Notes: generated from the letters alone by a model not told the origin. A DNA stretch of 64,000 nucleotides from Marinoscillum pacificum (GCF_024714495.1 NZ_JAMZMJ010000001.1:1054001-1118000); one strand, 5' to 3'; positions 40,120 through 49,832 are shown, numbered from the stretch's first letter. Numbers and translations: made by a program.

Positions 40120-40762
40120 CTTCTAGTTCAATCACTCTTGAACCATACTCTGCAAACTTCTCATTATGCGTTACCTGTATAATGGTCATTCCTTCTTTAT
40201 TCAACTGCTGAAGCAACTCCATTACCTCCTCACCTTGAGAGGAGTGCAAATTTCCTGTAGGCTCATCAGCCAACAATAATTTTGGTTTACCAACTATAGC
40301 TCTTGCTACTCCGACAAGCTGCTGCTGACCGCCTGATAGCTGCTCTGGGAACAAATCTTTCTTGGCAACCATATTGAATCGATCCAACATCTCCGCAACC
40401 ATAGAAGCACGTTCTTTACGCCCTACACCTCGATATAACAACGGAGTTTCAATGTTTTCATAAACATTCAATTCATCAATCAAATGATATGCCTGGAAAA
40501 TGAAACCAATATGTTCCTTGTGAATTTTGGAAGTCTTACGCTCAGAAAACAGATGAACTGGCTCATCCATGAAATGATACTCACCCTGAGAAGGCTTATC
40601 TAACATTCCAATGATGTTCATGAGTGTGGACTTGCCAGAACCACTTGGTCCCATGATACTCACAAACTCTCCCTGTTCAATTGTAAGGTCTATGCCTTTT
40701 AAGATGAATACACGCTGATACTTCGACTCGATGAATTTATCAACGTCCTTAAGATGGATCAT
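40097..40762 (-). CDS. LolD/MacB-like ABC transporter ATP-binding protein
   Basis: 221 residues with Walker A GPSGSGKST at about 38-46, signature LSGGQQQ and Walker B LLLADEPTGNL, plus VTHNEKF. The sequence belongs to the LolD/MacB/FtsE class that energises FtsX-type permeases. No permease gene is adjacent; instead it overlaps a DinB gene by 23 bases. ATG at 40762. The 132-base gap upstream has no recognisable element. Confidence 0.88.
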   Translation of the reverse strand: MIHLKDVDKFIESKYQRVFILKGIDLTIEQGEFVSIMGPSGSGKSTLMNIIGMLDKPSQGEYHFMDEPVHLFSERKTSKIHKEHIGFIFQAYHLIDELNVYENIETPLLYRGVGRKERASMVAEMLDRFNMVAKKDLFPEQLSGGQQQLVGVARAIVGKPKLLLADEPTGNLHSSQGEEVMELLQQLNKEGMTIIQVTHNEKFAEYGSRVIELEDGALKKS

Positions 40763-40894
40763 AAAAATGCTTTAGTTTTCTAATTGGTATCAAATCGGAT
40801 ACCAACTTTGTAATGTACTGATAATGTATTAGTTAAAAATAATCGTTGTTTTAATATGCACCAAAACAAGACAACCATTGTACGAATTTGAACA

Positions 40895-41530
40895 CTAAAT
40901 AGTTAGCAATAAGTCTGGAATAACTTCGTGCTTCCCTTCAAACCATATGACTTCCGGCTCGATATCCATGGCTTCCATCACTCGAATGCGTTGCTTCTCT
41001 TCCATCCCTTCCTCCAAAAACGGATCTTGAGTTCCGGTAAAATATTTAACCTTTTCGCTTCCAGTCAGATACTTAAAATCTTCAAATTGCAACTCAGGCG
41101 GAAAAGTACCAGCCCAAATGATCATTTGATTAAATACTCGTTTTGCATGGGCCGCATAGCGAGTCATAGTTGCTACTCCTTGTGAAAACCCGAAATAAAT
41201 AAGTTCAACATTCTCCCAATCAATGGGTTCGTTCTCAAGAACAGCATCTATGTATGCATATTGATTCTGAATATCATTAAGGCGATCTTCCTTGGTCATC
41301 CAGCTGGCTCCTACTCTGCCATAAAATCCTTCCAGATAATACTTATGCAATCCTTGCGGCACAATAAAGTAGTTCTCGTCCTTATCCAAATGCTCAAATT
41401 TTCGAATAAAGAACTTTGCTAATTGACCATATCCATGAAAGACTATCCAAACACGTTTTGTTTTCTTCGTGTAAGAGTTGAGCTTGTAATAAGGAGCCGA
41501 ATGTTGATATGTAATATGTTGTTCTTCCAT
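40895..41530 (-). CDS. Alpha/beta-hydrolase (carboxylesterase/phospholipase type)
   Basis: 211 residues. VWIVFHGYGQLAKFF oxyanion region, GFSQGVATMTRYAAH nucleophile elbow (GFSQG), GTQDPFLEEG with Asp, and a final His in FEGKHEVIP: the serine-Asp-His triad of YpfH/carboxylesterase 2-like enzymes. Start ATG at 41530 overlaps the DUF819 stop as TAATG, which favours it over an upstream in-frame start at 41563. Substrate unknown. Confidence 0.8.
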   Translation of the reverse strand: MEEQHITYQHSAPYYKLNSYTKKTKRVWIVFHGYGQLAKFFIRKFEHLDKDENYFIVPQGLHKYYLEGFYGRVGASWMTKEDRLNDIQNQYAYIDAVLENEPIDWENVELIYFGFSQGVATMTRYAAHAKRVFNQMIIWAGTFPPELQFEDFKYLTGSEKVKYFTGTQDPFLEEGMEEKQRIRVMEAMDIEPEVIWFEGKHEVIPDLLLTI

Positions 41531-42774
41531 TATGGCGAGACCATTCCCATTAAAATTCCACAAAGCCAGGCACCGTAAGTACCCAAAACATAACCTAAAA
41601 CAGCTAATAGCACTCCTACTGGAGCAAGTGCCGGATGAAAACCAGCCGCTACAACGGGTGCCGAAGCTGCTCCACCTACATTGGCCGTACTGCCTACTGC
41701 TACAAAGAAGTAAGGTGCCTTAATCAACTTAGCCACCAATAACAGTAATCCTACATGAAACAACATCCAGGTAATCCCCACTAAAAATAGCCCAGGATCA
41801 TCAAATACAGCCATAATATCCATGTGCATACCAATCGTAGCAACAAGAATATAGATAAAAACACTTCCAATCTTAGAAGCTCCTGCACCTTCTAAATCCT
41901 TTGCTTTTGTAAATGACAATCCTACACCGAAAGTTGTAGCAAGTACCACAATCCAGAAAAATCCAGAAGTCAAACTGTACTTTTCTAATGCTGGGAAATT
42001 CTCAGCGATAAACGGAGCAATCATATCACTCAGCATATGCGCCAAACCTGTACTGATAAACGCCACCATTAGGATGATCATGTAATCGTTCAGTGTTGGC
42101 ATCTTAGCAATACTCGATTGATAAGCATCCATTTTCTGCTTCAATGATTCTATCGCAGATGAATCTGCTTTCAATTTTTTATCGATCAATTTGGTGTAAC
42201 CAATACCTGCCAGGAGCAAACCAAGCCAGGTATTACCGATGATGATATCGACTGCCACCATTTTGGAAAAGAGCTCACCATTCACTTCAAAGACCTCTTT
42301 CATAGCTGCTTGATTGGCTCCTCCTCCAATCCACGAACCAGCAATGGTCGTCATTCCTCGCCATACTTCATTGGGAGGCGGTGCAGAAACCAAATCGGGA
42401 GCAACATATGAAAATACCAGAATTGCCAATGGCCCTCCAAACACAATACCAACTGTCGCCGTAAAGAACATAATTAAGGCTTTGGGACCTAGTTTGACTA
42501 TTTCTTTCAAGTCAACACTTATTGTCAGCAATACCAATGAGGCTGGAAGCAAATACCTGCTGGCAACAAAATACAGTTTGGATTGTGATGGGTCAATGAT
42601 GCCGAAAGTTCCTAAGAGAGATGGTAAGAAGTAGCACATCAAAAGTGCTGGCACTACACCATAAAATTTCTTCCATCCAGGGTTCTCACTGGAAGAAGTG
42701 TAAAATACAAATCCTAAAATCAACATGATGATGCCAAAAATGACGGCATCATTGGTGATTAGTACATCACTCAT
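41530..42774 (-). CDS. DUF819 family membrane protein
   Basis: 414 residues, about 11 membrane segments. Typical DUF819 features: VASRYLLPASLVLLTISVDLKEI, GSWIGGGANQAAMKEV and VGSTANVGGAASAPVVAAGFHPALAPVGVLLAVLGYVLGTYG. Members look like transporters of the bile acid:sodium or glutamate type but have no proven substrate; some neighbour serine or muropeptide genes. Overlaps the NUDIX gene by 4 bases and the esterase by 1. Confidence 0.85.
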   Translation of the reverse strand: MSDVLITNDAVIFGIIMLILGFVFYTSSSENPGWKKFYGVVPALLMCYFLPSLLGTFGIIDPSQSKLYFVASRYLLPASLVLLTISVDLKEIVKLGPKALIMFFTATVGIVFGGPLAILVFSYVAPDLVSAPPPNEVWRGMTTIAGSWIGGGANQAAMKEVFEVNGELFSKMVAVDIIIGNTWLGLLLAGIGYTKLIDKKLKADSSAIESLKQKMDAYQSSIAKMPTLNDYMIILMVAFISTGLAHMLSDMIAPFIAENFPALEKYSLTSGFFWIVVLATTFGVGLSFTKAKDLEGAGASKIGSVFIYILVATIGMHMDIMAVFDDPGLFLVGITWMLFHVGLLLLVAKLIKAPYFFVAVGSTANVGGAASAPVVAAGFHPALAPVGVLLAVLGYVLGTYGAWLCGILMGMVSP

Positions 42775-43397
42775 AATTCTTTGATTATTTGAACAAATTC
42801 ACTTAGCATCATGGCGGTTGCTCCCCAAACCACTTTTCCCTGCACATCAAAATAAGGGGACTTGAGACGATAACCTCCACTTGTAACAATTTCCGTTTCT
42901 CTGATCAAGCTTTCATCCATGATTTCCCCCAATCTAGCTTCAATCACTTCATCTACTTCATAAGGATCGGGAACAAAACTGGGCTTCGTACGAGTGTATC
43001 CGATGACTGGCAGCACCAAATGATTGCTCGCTGACACCATAAACTCACTGAGATGACCAATCACCTCAATGGTACTCGGATCAGCACCTACCTCCTCCTG
43101 CGTCTCTCGAATTGCCGTCGCAATGAGATCTTTATCCGCCTCCTCATACCTACCTCCTGGCAAGGCTATCTGACCACTATGAACTCCTTCATACTGTGGT
43201 CGCTGTATCAAAGGAAAGTAAATCTCGTCTGCTGCCTCATAAAGTAAGATCAGGACCGCACCTTTTCTAGGCTCGTCAGAATATTTGAACCTCAACTTAT
43301 TTCCACCAGGGATTTTGGGTAGCATTTTCACATGAGCTACGTTCCCAGGCAAGGGGCTTTGGAGTCGTTGTTTAAGTCTACCGATGAGGTCTTCCAT
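42771..43397 (-). CDS. NUDIX hydrolase, CoA pyrophosphatase type
   Basis: 208 residues with the NUDIX box GGRYEEADKDLIATAIRETQEEVG (centre of protein, about 78-100; G-x5-E-x7-RE-x2-EE-xG). VLILLYEAADEIYFPLIQR and SGQIALPGG are typical of the NudL/YeaB CoA-diphosphatase branch. It would split coenzyme A or related nucleotides. First gene of a three-gene overlapping minus-strand operon (NUDIX, DUF819, esterase). Confidence 0.85.
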   Translation of the reverse strand: MEDLIGRLKQRLQSPLPGNVAHVKMLPKIPGGNKLRFKYSDEPRKGAVLILLYEAADEIYFPLIQRPQYEGVHSGQIALPGGRYEEADKDLIATAIRETQEEVGADPSTIEVIGHLSEFMVSASNHLVLPVIGYTRTKPSFVPDPYEVDEVIEARLGEIMDESLIRETEIVTSGGYRLKSPYFDVQGKVVWGATAMMLSEFVQIIKEL

Positions 43398-43500
43398 GAA
43401 ATGTAAAAATATTCATTTTGCACACTTCTCCATTAACCCTATCGGCATTTGTAAAATTCCATTCCTTTTTTTTGAAAGAATTCATATATTGCTATATCCC

Positions 43501-44226
43501 TTGGAACCGCTAGATAACATACCAACCTATGTAAGCCTAACCTTTCTAGCTTGTGTCATCACATGCTTTGGTTTTCTATATTATGCTGCCACCAGAGCTG
43601 GCGGTGAAAAAGGAAATGGTGCGGTGATTATGACCACTTTCATAGCACTCTGGATTTTCATTGTCACGATACTTTCCCTTAATGGATTTTATCAGGACTA
43701 TGACTTCATGCCTCCGAAATTATTCTTGTTTCTAGGCATCATGATCATCTGTATTGCTGGACTTTTTATCTATCCAAAAACACGAGAGTTCATCGGACAA
43801 ATGCCCATCACAACACTGACTTACCTACACATTGTGCGTGTACCTGTTGAAATTGTGCTCTGGTGGTTATTTATCAATGGGGCTGTGGCTGAATCAATGA
43901 CCTTTCAAGGAGTGAATTTTGATATCTTATCAGGAATTTCAGCACCTTTTGCTGGGCTATTCCTAGTCGGAATGAAAAGTAAAAGTAAACTAGCTGCCAT
44001 CATCTGGAATCTAATGACACTTGGACTGCTAGTTAACATTGTAGCAAGAGCAATTCAGGCAACACCATATTTCTTTGATCCTGCCATTTATGACCAGCCA
44101 AATGTAGCTGTATTTTATTTTCCTTACGTATTGCTTCCTTTATTCGTAGTGCCAGTAGTATTCTTCTGTCACATAGCCAGCTTTTACCAACTCATCTTCA
44201 TCAAAGAACCTGAAGAAGACTATTGA
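43501..44226 (+). CDS. Multi-pass membrane protein
   Basis: About 241 residues with seven hydrophobic segments (e.g. YVSLTFLACVITCFGFLYYA, FIALWIFIVTILSLNGFY, LFLFLGIMIICIAGLFIY). TTG at 43501 (MEPLDNIPTYVS...) is chosen because the preceding in-frame codons back to 43384 overlap the divergent NUDIX gene. No family recognised. Overlaps the convergent TPR gene end by 7 bases. Confidence 0.6.
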   Translation: MEPLDNIPTYVSLTFLACVITCFGFLYYAATRAGGEKGNGAVIMTTFIALWIFIVTILSLNGFYQDYDFMPPKLFLFLGIMIICIAGLFIYPKTREFIGQMPITTLTYLHIVRVPVEIVLWWLFINGAVAESMTFQGVNFDILSGISAPFAGLFLVGMKSKSKLAAIIWNLMTLGLLVNIVARAIQATPYFFDPAIYDQPNVAVFYFPYVLLPLFVVPVVFFCHIASFYQLIFIKEPEEDY

Positions 44227-45233
44227 CAATGCTCCTCATAGAGCTTTACAGAACGACTTTCTTTCTTTTCCACTCCTATCAGCCATTGCTCACATGCTTT
44301 GGTCATATCCTCTTGAAGCTGATACGCCTGCCCAAGATACGAATGCACTTCATCCACCAATTCCCTCTTGCTAATAGCCTTTTCCAATAAACGAATTGCA
44401 TCAGTGGTATTGCCATTCATTAAATGGTAAATTCCCTTATTTCGATAAGCCCAAAGATTCTCAGGATCCTGCAAAATACTTTTATTGATATCCTCAAGCC
44501 CCTTATCTAATTCACCCATCTCCAGGTAAATCTGTCCTCTATTATTCAAGAGATATGGATCTGCAGGCTGCAAATCGATCGCTCTATTGATAGTAATTAA
44601 AGAATTCTGAATATCGCCTTCCTTCAAATAAACTTGACTGAGCGTATTCAATGCATTTAATTGTTGTGGATTTACTTTCAAAACCTTCATCAGCAATTGC
44701 TTAGCGCTATCCAACTGATCTTTGAAATAGTAAAGGGTAGCCAGGTTAATATCTATTTCCTCGTTGGCAGGATCAAGGGCTGCAGCTTTTAGAAAACTAG
44801 CTTGTGACTCATCGTACAGGCGTAGCTTAGATTGAAGTAATCCTTCATAGAAATAAACATACGCTGAGTCTGGATATTGTAGTTTTACTTTAGCAACATC
44901 ATCTAAGGCATCATCGAGTCTACCGACTTCTTCATAAGCATAAGCTCTGTTGAAAAGGGCATCCTGGTAATTTGGATCTATGCCTAAAGCAATATTGTAG
45001 TCCTGAATGGCTTCATAGGCGTGACCAGTCTCAATTTGAGCTACTCCTCTATTGTTATAAGCTCTGGCAAAGTCCTTATCAATACTTATTGCTTTGGTGT
45101 AGTAGTTGATCGCTGATCGGTAATCACGATTATTCAACGCTTCATTTCCCTGAAGAAAGAAACGATCACGTTTAATTTCATCACTCGCACATGCTGCTAA
45201 AAACAGCAATCCTATGATCCATATCCTTTTCAT
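44220..45233 (-). CDS. TPR-repeat lipoprotein
   Basis: 337 residues from ATG 45233 (MKRIWIIGLLFLAACASDE, lipobox LAAC), preferred over an in-frame start nine codons upstream. Eight or so TPR units follow (RDYRSAINYYTKAISIDKDFARAYNNRGVAQIETGHAYEAIQDYNIALGIDP...). Likely a periplasmic scaffold attached to a membrane. No partner can be identified from the surroundings. Confidence 0.82.
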   Translation of the reverse strand: MKRIWIIGLLFLAACASDEIKRDRFFLQGNEALNNRDYRSAINYYTKAISIDKDFARAYNNRGVAQIETGHAYEAIQDYNIALGIDPNYQDALFNRAYAYEEVGRLDDALDDVAKVKLQYPDSAYVYFYEGLLQSKLRLYDESQASFLKAAALDPANEEIDINLATLYYFKDQLDSAKQLLMKVLKVNPQQLNALNTLSQVYLKEGDIQNSLITINRAIDLQPADPYLLNNRGQIYLEMGELDKGLEDINKSILQDPENLWAYRNKGIYHLMNGNTTDAIRLLEKAISKRELVDEVHSYLGQAYQLQEDMTKACEQWLIGVEKKESRSVKLYEEHCQ

Positions 45234-45284
45234 ACCGCAAATAAAATGAAGTTTTATCACGGATGTGGTCTATAAAATGGATAA

Positions 45285-45848
45285 TTAAAGTATTCTTCGA
45301 GCAACCAAATATCTATTGCGATAATGGTCGCTTTTGATCAGATCATTGATCACCACTCCTCTATTGGTGCTACTGTGTATGAATGTAACGCTACCGTCAG
45401 ACACTTCCAACACAATTCCCACATGACCAACCCGGTCAGTCGTAGATCCTGGACCTCTAAAAAAGACCAAATCTCCTGGCTTCAGTTCATCCTTACCAAC
45501 TTCAACGCCTTGCTTGGACTGATAATGAGCAGATGCAGAAAGTCTGATATCAAAATTTCTGAACACATATCCGGTGTAACCACTACAATCAAATCGATCA
45601 GGACCTTTAGCACCATATGCATAAGGTTTCTCTAACTGTTCTTTAGCATAAGCAATTAAAGAATCTATCCGAGTCAAACTATCATTGTAGTCAACTCCAT
45701 AAAACTCCGAAAGTAGTTCTGTATGATGATCCCTATTGATGCTTCTAGCACTACTCACAGCGTAGATCGCCAACAATACCGCATAGAACGATTTTTTCTT
45801 GAGTATCTGAATGATAACCTCCTGCACTTTTTCTCTTATCAACTTCAC
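45285..45848 (-). CDS. NlpC/P60 family cell-wall peptidase
   Basis: 187 residues. A membrane anchor or uncleaved signal (FYAVLLAIYAVSSA) then the C40 domain: YAYGAKGPDRFDCSGYTGYVF (catalytic Cys in DCSG), KPGDLVFFRGPG, VGHVGIVLE (His) and FIHSSTNRGVVIND. Cleaves peptidoglycan stem peptides. GTG start at 45848 is the only in-frame start before the hydrophobic segment. The 160 bases upstream hold the DUF2807 terminator. Confidence 0.85.
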   Translation of the reverse strand: MKLIREKVQEVIIQILKKKSFYAVLLAIYAVSSARSINRDHHTELLSEFYGVDYNDSLTRIDSLIAYAKEQLEKPYAYGAKGPDRFDCSGYTGYVFRNFDIRLSASAHYQSKQGVEVGKDELKPGDLVFFRGPGSTTDRVGHVGIVLEVSDGSVTFIHSSTNRGVVINDLIKSDHYRNRYLVARRIL

Positions 45849-45944
45849 AACAGTTTGATTTTAAACCTATTACCCCTGAGGATTTCTCCAACGCAAACAA
45901 TCATGCATAAATTGTGCTAGAAATCAACTTTTCAGCAAAGTGCA

Positions 45945-45988
45945 TAAAAAAAGCTCTGAAATCGACCGTGAAACAGATTATCAGAGCT
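45945..45988 (-). terminator. Terminator of the DUF2807 gene
   Basis: Minus-strand AGCTCTGA (45988-45981), 21-base loop, TCAGAGCT (45959-45952), then a T-run. Confidence 0.75.
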
Positions 45989-46008
45989 AAATCAATGAAT
46001 AACGTAAA

Positions 46009-46746
46009 TTATGATCTTTTGACAGAACCGCCGCTTGAGCTATCAGCATCTACATATTTAGGATTCCCTTCGTATCGGATACTTCCACCACTACTCGCTC
46101 TTCCGTCTAATTTTTCCTTCACGGTCAGTTTGATAGACCCACCACTACTAGCTCTTAAATCAGCCTCATCACAACTTAGATCATAAGCATCTATATCACC
46201 TGAGCTACTTGCATTGGCGTCAACAAATTTGGCCGTACCTTCTATTTCTACATCTCCAGCACTAGACACTTCGATATCTAGTTGATTTACTGAAATAACC
46301 AAATCAACATCTCCTGCACTGGATACATCTATATCCATTTCATCAGCCTCAATATTGGCCTCAATATCACCAGCACTGCTACATCTGATATCAAAATCAC
46401 CTTTAGCGATTACTTTATCTTTTACTTTAATTGAACCTGCTGAAGATGCTTTTAATGCTTCCAACTCTACATAGGTTACATAGATGGTTACATCAACATT
46501 TCTATGATTATCACCTTCTAGTTCCAGTTTCAAAACTCCACCAGATACTTCAGTGATTACATCTTCTATATCAATACCATCTGCTTCTATACGAGCAGAC
46601 TCTTTAGATCCTTTAGTCAGAATAGCGTCAATTCCCTCCTGAACGGACACTTCGGTAAATGGGGAAAGAGATCTATTGGCTCCGGACTGAGCGAATACTG
46701 AAAAGCTAACGAGAGCAGCTATGGCGAAAGTGAGAATAGTCTTCAT
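46009..46746 (-). CDS. DUF2807 (GIN-domain) secreted protein with SSAGD/SSGGS repeats
   Basis: About 245 residues from ATG 46746 (signal peptide MKTILTFAIAALVSFSVFAQ), preferred over a start 16 codons upstream. The mature part is a right-handed parallel beta-helix made of about 20-residue repeats that each carry SSAGD or SSGGS (CSSAGDIEANIEADEMDIDV, VSSAGDVDLVI, ASSGGSIKL). This is the putative auto-transporter adhesin family. It may be surface-attached. It sits downstream of the thioredoxin gene on the same strand, 52 bases apart. Confidence 0.82.
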   Translation of the reverse strand: MKTILTFAIAALVSFSVFAQSGANRSLSPFTEVSVQEGIDAILTKGSKESARIEADGIDIEDVITEVSGGVLKLELEGDNHRNVDVTIYVTYVELEALKASSAGSIKVKDKVIAKGDFDIRCSSAGDIEANIEADEMDIDVSSAGDVDLVISVNQLDIEVSSAGDVEIEGTAKFVDANASSSGDIDAYDLSCDEADLRASSGGSIKLTVKEKLDGRASSGGSIRYEGNPKYVDADSSSGGSVKRS

Positions 46747-46797
46747 ATGTATAAGTTTTTCTCCAAAGACGCAGCTCAAATCAAAGGGTTGCAAACT

Positions 46798-47322
46798 CTA
46801 GAGAGAAGACTTGAAATTTTTCTGAAATTCTTCCCATTTCACTGACTTGAACTTATCTCCACCGATGTATTGAAGAATTGGGTCCATAGATTGTGCTGTC
46901 ATATAACCTGGGATAGGTTGAATGATCCTGAATTCTTCATCCATAAATACAGTCGTTGGGTAGCTTAGTTTGTTATTGGTAAGAGCAGCTGCCAATTGGT
47001 GCACTCCTCGTCTACCAGAAGCTACAAACTTGAAGGTATGTCCATCAAATTCAATATCTTCCTTTTGCTCTGCATCAAACTTTACAGGATAGAAAGTTTC
47101 ATTAATGTAAGCAGCAATGGATTCATTTGCATAAGCTTCCTTATCCATCTTTTTACACCAACCACACCAATCAGTATATACATCGATTAGAAGCTTTTTA
47201 GGCTCTTTTTTGGACGCTTCCACCGCCTCTTCAAAGCTCATCCACTTCACCTCTTGAGCTTGTGTAATAGAGGCCAATCCTATAAATCCAATTAAAAAAG
47301 TAAGTCTTAGTACTGCTTTCAT
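46798..47322 (-). CDS. Thioredoxin-family periplasmic protein
   Basis: 174 residues from ATG 47322 with a signal peptide (MKAVLRLTFLIGFIGLASITQAQ); an upstream TTG at 47331 is less likely. Thioredoxin_7/DUF255-like core with active-site WCGWCKKMD and the cis-Pro in LSYPTTVFMD. Likely a periplasmic disulfide reductase or chaperone. The DUF2807 gene follows by 51 bases. Confidence 0.85.
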   Translation of the reverse strand: MKAVLRLTFLIGFIGLASITQAQEVKWMSFEEAVEASKKEPKKLLIDVYTDWCGWCKKMDKEAYANESIAAYINETFYPVKFDAEQKEDIEFDGHTFKFVASGRRGVHQLAAALTNNKLSYPTTVFMDEEFRIIQPIPGYMTAQSMDPILQYIGGDKFKSVKWEEFQKNFKSSL

Positions 47323-47380
47323 AACATTCAAATCTATTCAATTAAACTGAAAGGGATCATCAAAAGTTCTCTAAATGAAA

Positions 47381-47407
47381 AGAGCCCGACACTATGGGCC
47401 GGGCTCT
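47381..47407 (-). terminator. Terminator of the gldAFG-DUF4340 operon
   Basis: Minus-strand AGAGCCCG (47407-47400), loop, CGGGCTCT (47388-47381), then TTTTC. It lies 23 bases after the DUF4340 stop. Confidence 0.8.
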
Positions 47408-47429
47408 CCTTATGTAAAGCAAAGTTTAG

Positions 47430-48311
47430 CTATTGACCGAGGAAATGAGCTTTGCTTTTAAAAATTTTCTCACCAGTTGATGGATCTACCCAGTATTCAT
47501 TCTTGTTGGAAGATGAGCTCAAACCTCCTCCACTATGAGCTGTGAGCTGCTGCTCTCCACTCGCTGTTTCATAAACCACATTATAGACAGCCGGTGCATC
47601 AGGATTATCCACAAAGTTTCGGCTGGTCACAAACCGAAGACCATTGAGATACCCCGCAACAGCTGCACTGTCGGCTGGCATGTCATCCACCAACCATTGA
47701 TTTTCGGTTTTGGTCAATGAAAATGCAGAATCAGGATAATTGAACTGGATAGCCATTAGAGAATCTTTGTTCACTTTCAGAATATCATCATTGCGATAAG
47801 CCTTGCTGCCTGTGCTAATGGACATTTTCATAAAGTCTTTAGCTACATATACATCAGACTCTTTGGACAAACGAACATAAGAATAGAACGAACGCTGGCC
47901 TTCCATATCAAACCTCCCAAGAATAATATCTAGTGTCTTATCACCTCCTTCATAAGCTACTACTCTAGTACCGGTATTATCCACCTGAAAATCCTTCCAG
48001 GAGTCTTCAGACCTGGATGCCAGCCTGCTAGGTTTGATCAACTGGAGTGTTTTCAAAGCGGTAGAGACGGTGGCTGGATCAGCTACATATTTGCCATTCA
48101 CCTTCCAGCTCTCACCATTCTTTTCCAACACTGTGGTATCGCTTGGTGACATGATTTCAAGTTTGGTCACGGCTTCATCATTGACTGAAACCAGTTCACT
48201 TCTAAACGACTTACTACGACCACTACTGTCTGTAAATTTGACTACCAAATAGATACCTACGAGCACCACCAGTACTCCTAGAAGCAACATTGGTTTATTT
48301 CCTTTCATCAT
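47430..48311 (-). CDS. DUF4340 protein of the gliding ABC transporter operon
   Basis: 293 residues with one N-terminal membrane segment (MLLLGVLVVLVGIYLVVKF) and a periplasmic beta-rich repeat region typical of DUF4340 (VTKLEIMSPSDTTVLEKNGESWKVNGKYVADPATVSTALKTL...). In many bacteria this gene follows an ABC ATPase, permease and ABC_transp_aux/GldG protein. Its role is unknown but it likely works in the same envelope complex. 15 bases after gldG. Confidence 0.85.
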   Translation of the reverse strand: MMKGNKPMLLLGVLVVLVGIYLVVKFTDSSGRSKSFRSELVSVNDEAVTKLEIMSPSDTTVLEKNGESWKVNGKYVADPATVSTALKTLQLIKPSRLASRSEDSWKDFQVDNTGTRVVAYEGGDKTLDIILGRFDMEGQRSFYSYVRLSKESDVYVAKDFMKMSISTGSKAYRNDDILKVNKDSLMAIQFNYPDSAFSLTKTENQWLVDDMPADSAAVAGYLNGLRFVTSRNFVDNPDAPAVYNVVYETASGEQQLTAHSGGGLSSSSNKNEYWVDPSTGEKIFKSKAHFLGQ

Positions 48312-48326
48312 ATTGATCTTAGTTTC

Positions 48327-49832
48327 TTATTCGTAATTACCCTGCATCCACTTCTGACGCTTTCTATTGCGTTGTTGCTTTCTCACGAAAGCATAGACGA
48401 GCAACAGTAATATTGGCGCCAACACATTCCCATACTTAATCATCGCCTTAGTGCTGTCCTCTACCTCATCCAGTGGACGAGCTGTGATTCCTTTGGTTCT
48501 CAGATTGATCAAACCAGTATCATCTGCTATCCAGTCGATAGAGTTCGAGGCGAAGTTGACATTATCAGCATTGAGCTGCTGTGGTCGCTGACCTTCACCA
48601 TTCACAATAAACTGTGCATTGGAAACTACCACGATTTTGGACAACCCTTTATCCAATCCTGCTGCTAGCATCTGCTGTCCCGCAGGAAAGTCTGCTTGTG
48701 TCCAGCGCTTCTGTATATCCACATAACCTGGCAGTCCAACTGTTCCTGAATTTTCAGAGGAGTACATCAGTGGTACCTGAGACCATGCCGAATCTGCATC
48801 AGTAAAAGCAAGTGGCGCTGTGAACGGCAACATCACCGTCTCTATGCCCTCAGTAATAGGACTTTCAGGGAAGTTATTGAGCTGTGGGAAGTAAGGAAAC
48901 TCCTTTTGCGTGTTCATGATCATAAATCCGTTACGCTGCTGTACGTTCACTGTAGCACATTGCGCATCGACAACCATCTGATCTTGAAACTGTACTCCTT
49001 TTTGCGCTAACCAGTTTTTGATCCCAATATCACCAACAGTAGACAGCAAGCCTTGCTGCAAGTCTCCCTGTACATGTTCGTGTGCCAGGAACAGACCTCC
49101 TCCCTGATTCAAATATTGATCTAGCTTGGCAAACTCAGCAAACTGGATGGTGTCTTTAGGTGCTACCCAAACCAGCGCTTTATAATAACTCGGTATACTC
49201 GCTGAATCCCTTAGCCTAAATGGCTCCACACTGTACAGGACAGAAAGTTGTTCCATCAGTTGAGGCATGGCTTGCAAGCTTGGCTCTCCATATCCTTGAA
49301 TGAAACCAAGCTTTGGCTTGTCCGCTATCGAAACCTTCTTCAAAGCAGTAGTCAATGAATACTCCATTGCGGCACCAGGCTGGATGATTGGAATAATCTC
49401 CGTACGATCATCCATTTTTAATACTGCTCCCAGATAAGCTCTCATTTGCTGTACCTGATCACGTTCCCGTACATTGATCATCACAGGACTGATACCATTT
49501 TGCTGAGCTGTCTGTTCGGTCTCCTCGCTTTCATTTGGATTCACAAACTCGAAAACGATGTTACCTTCTGACAAATTTTCATACTCTACCAACTGATCCA
49601 TAAAGTCCTGACGGGTCTTCATCAGCTGTGGAGGGAGATCTTCAGAGAAATAGGCCGTGATAGTCACCACTCCATTCAATTCTTCAATCACCTCCTCAGT
49701 AGCTTCACTAAATGTGTAGCGATTATCTTCCGTAAAGTCCAGTCGGAAATACAATTCATTTGACAATAGGTTGGCCACCAAAATAATGGCAATAACAATG
49801 ACCAACTGAATCAATATATTCTTCTTGTTCAT
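48327..49832 (-). CDS. gldG: Gliding-motility ABC transporter auxiliary protein GldG
   Basis: 501 residues: N-terminal membrane segment (QLVIVIAIILVANLLSNELYF), the ABC_transp_aux domain (about 35-330: FTEDNRYTFSEATEEVIEELNGVVTITAYFSEDLP... KPKLGFIQGYGEPSLQAMP) and a C-terminal membrane segment (VLAPILLLLVYAFV). In Flavobacterium, GldG with GldF and GldA forms an ABC transporter needed for gliding. 12 bases after gldF. Confidence 0.9.
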   Translation of the reverse strand: MNKKNILIQLVIVIAIILVANLLSNELYFRLDFTEDNRYTFSEATEEVIEELNGVVTITAYFSEDLPPQLMKTRQDFMDQLVEYENLSEGNIVFEFVNPNESEETEQTAQQNGISPVMINVRERDQVQQMRAYLGAVLKMDDRTEIIPIIQPGAAMEYSLTTALKKVSIADKPKLGFIQGYGEPSLQAMPQLMEQLSVLYSVEPFRLRDSASIPSYYKALVWVAPKDTIQFAEFAKLDQYLNQGGGLFLAHEHVQGDLQQGLLSTVGDIGIKNWLAQKGVQFQDQMVVDAQCATVNVQQRNGFMIMNTQKEFPYFPQLNNFPESPITEGIETVMLPFTAPLAFTDADSAWSQVPLMYSSENSGTVGLPGYVDIQKRWTQADFPAGQQMLAAGLDKGLSKIVVVSNAQFIVNGEGQRPQQLNADNVNFASNSIDWIADDTGLINLRTKGITARPLDEVEDSTKAMIKYGNVLAPILLLLVYAFVRKQQRNRKRQKWMQGNYE

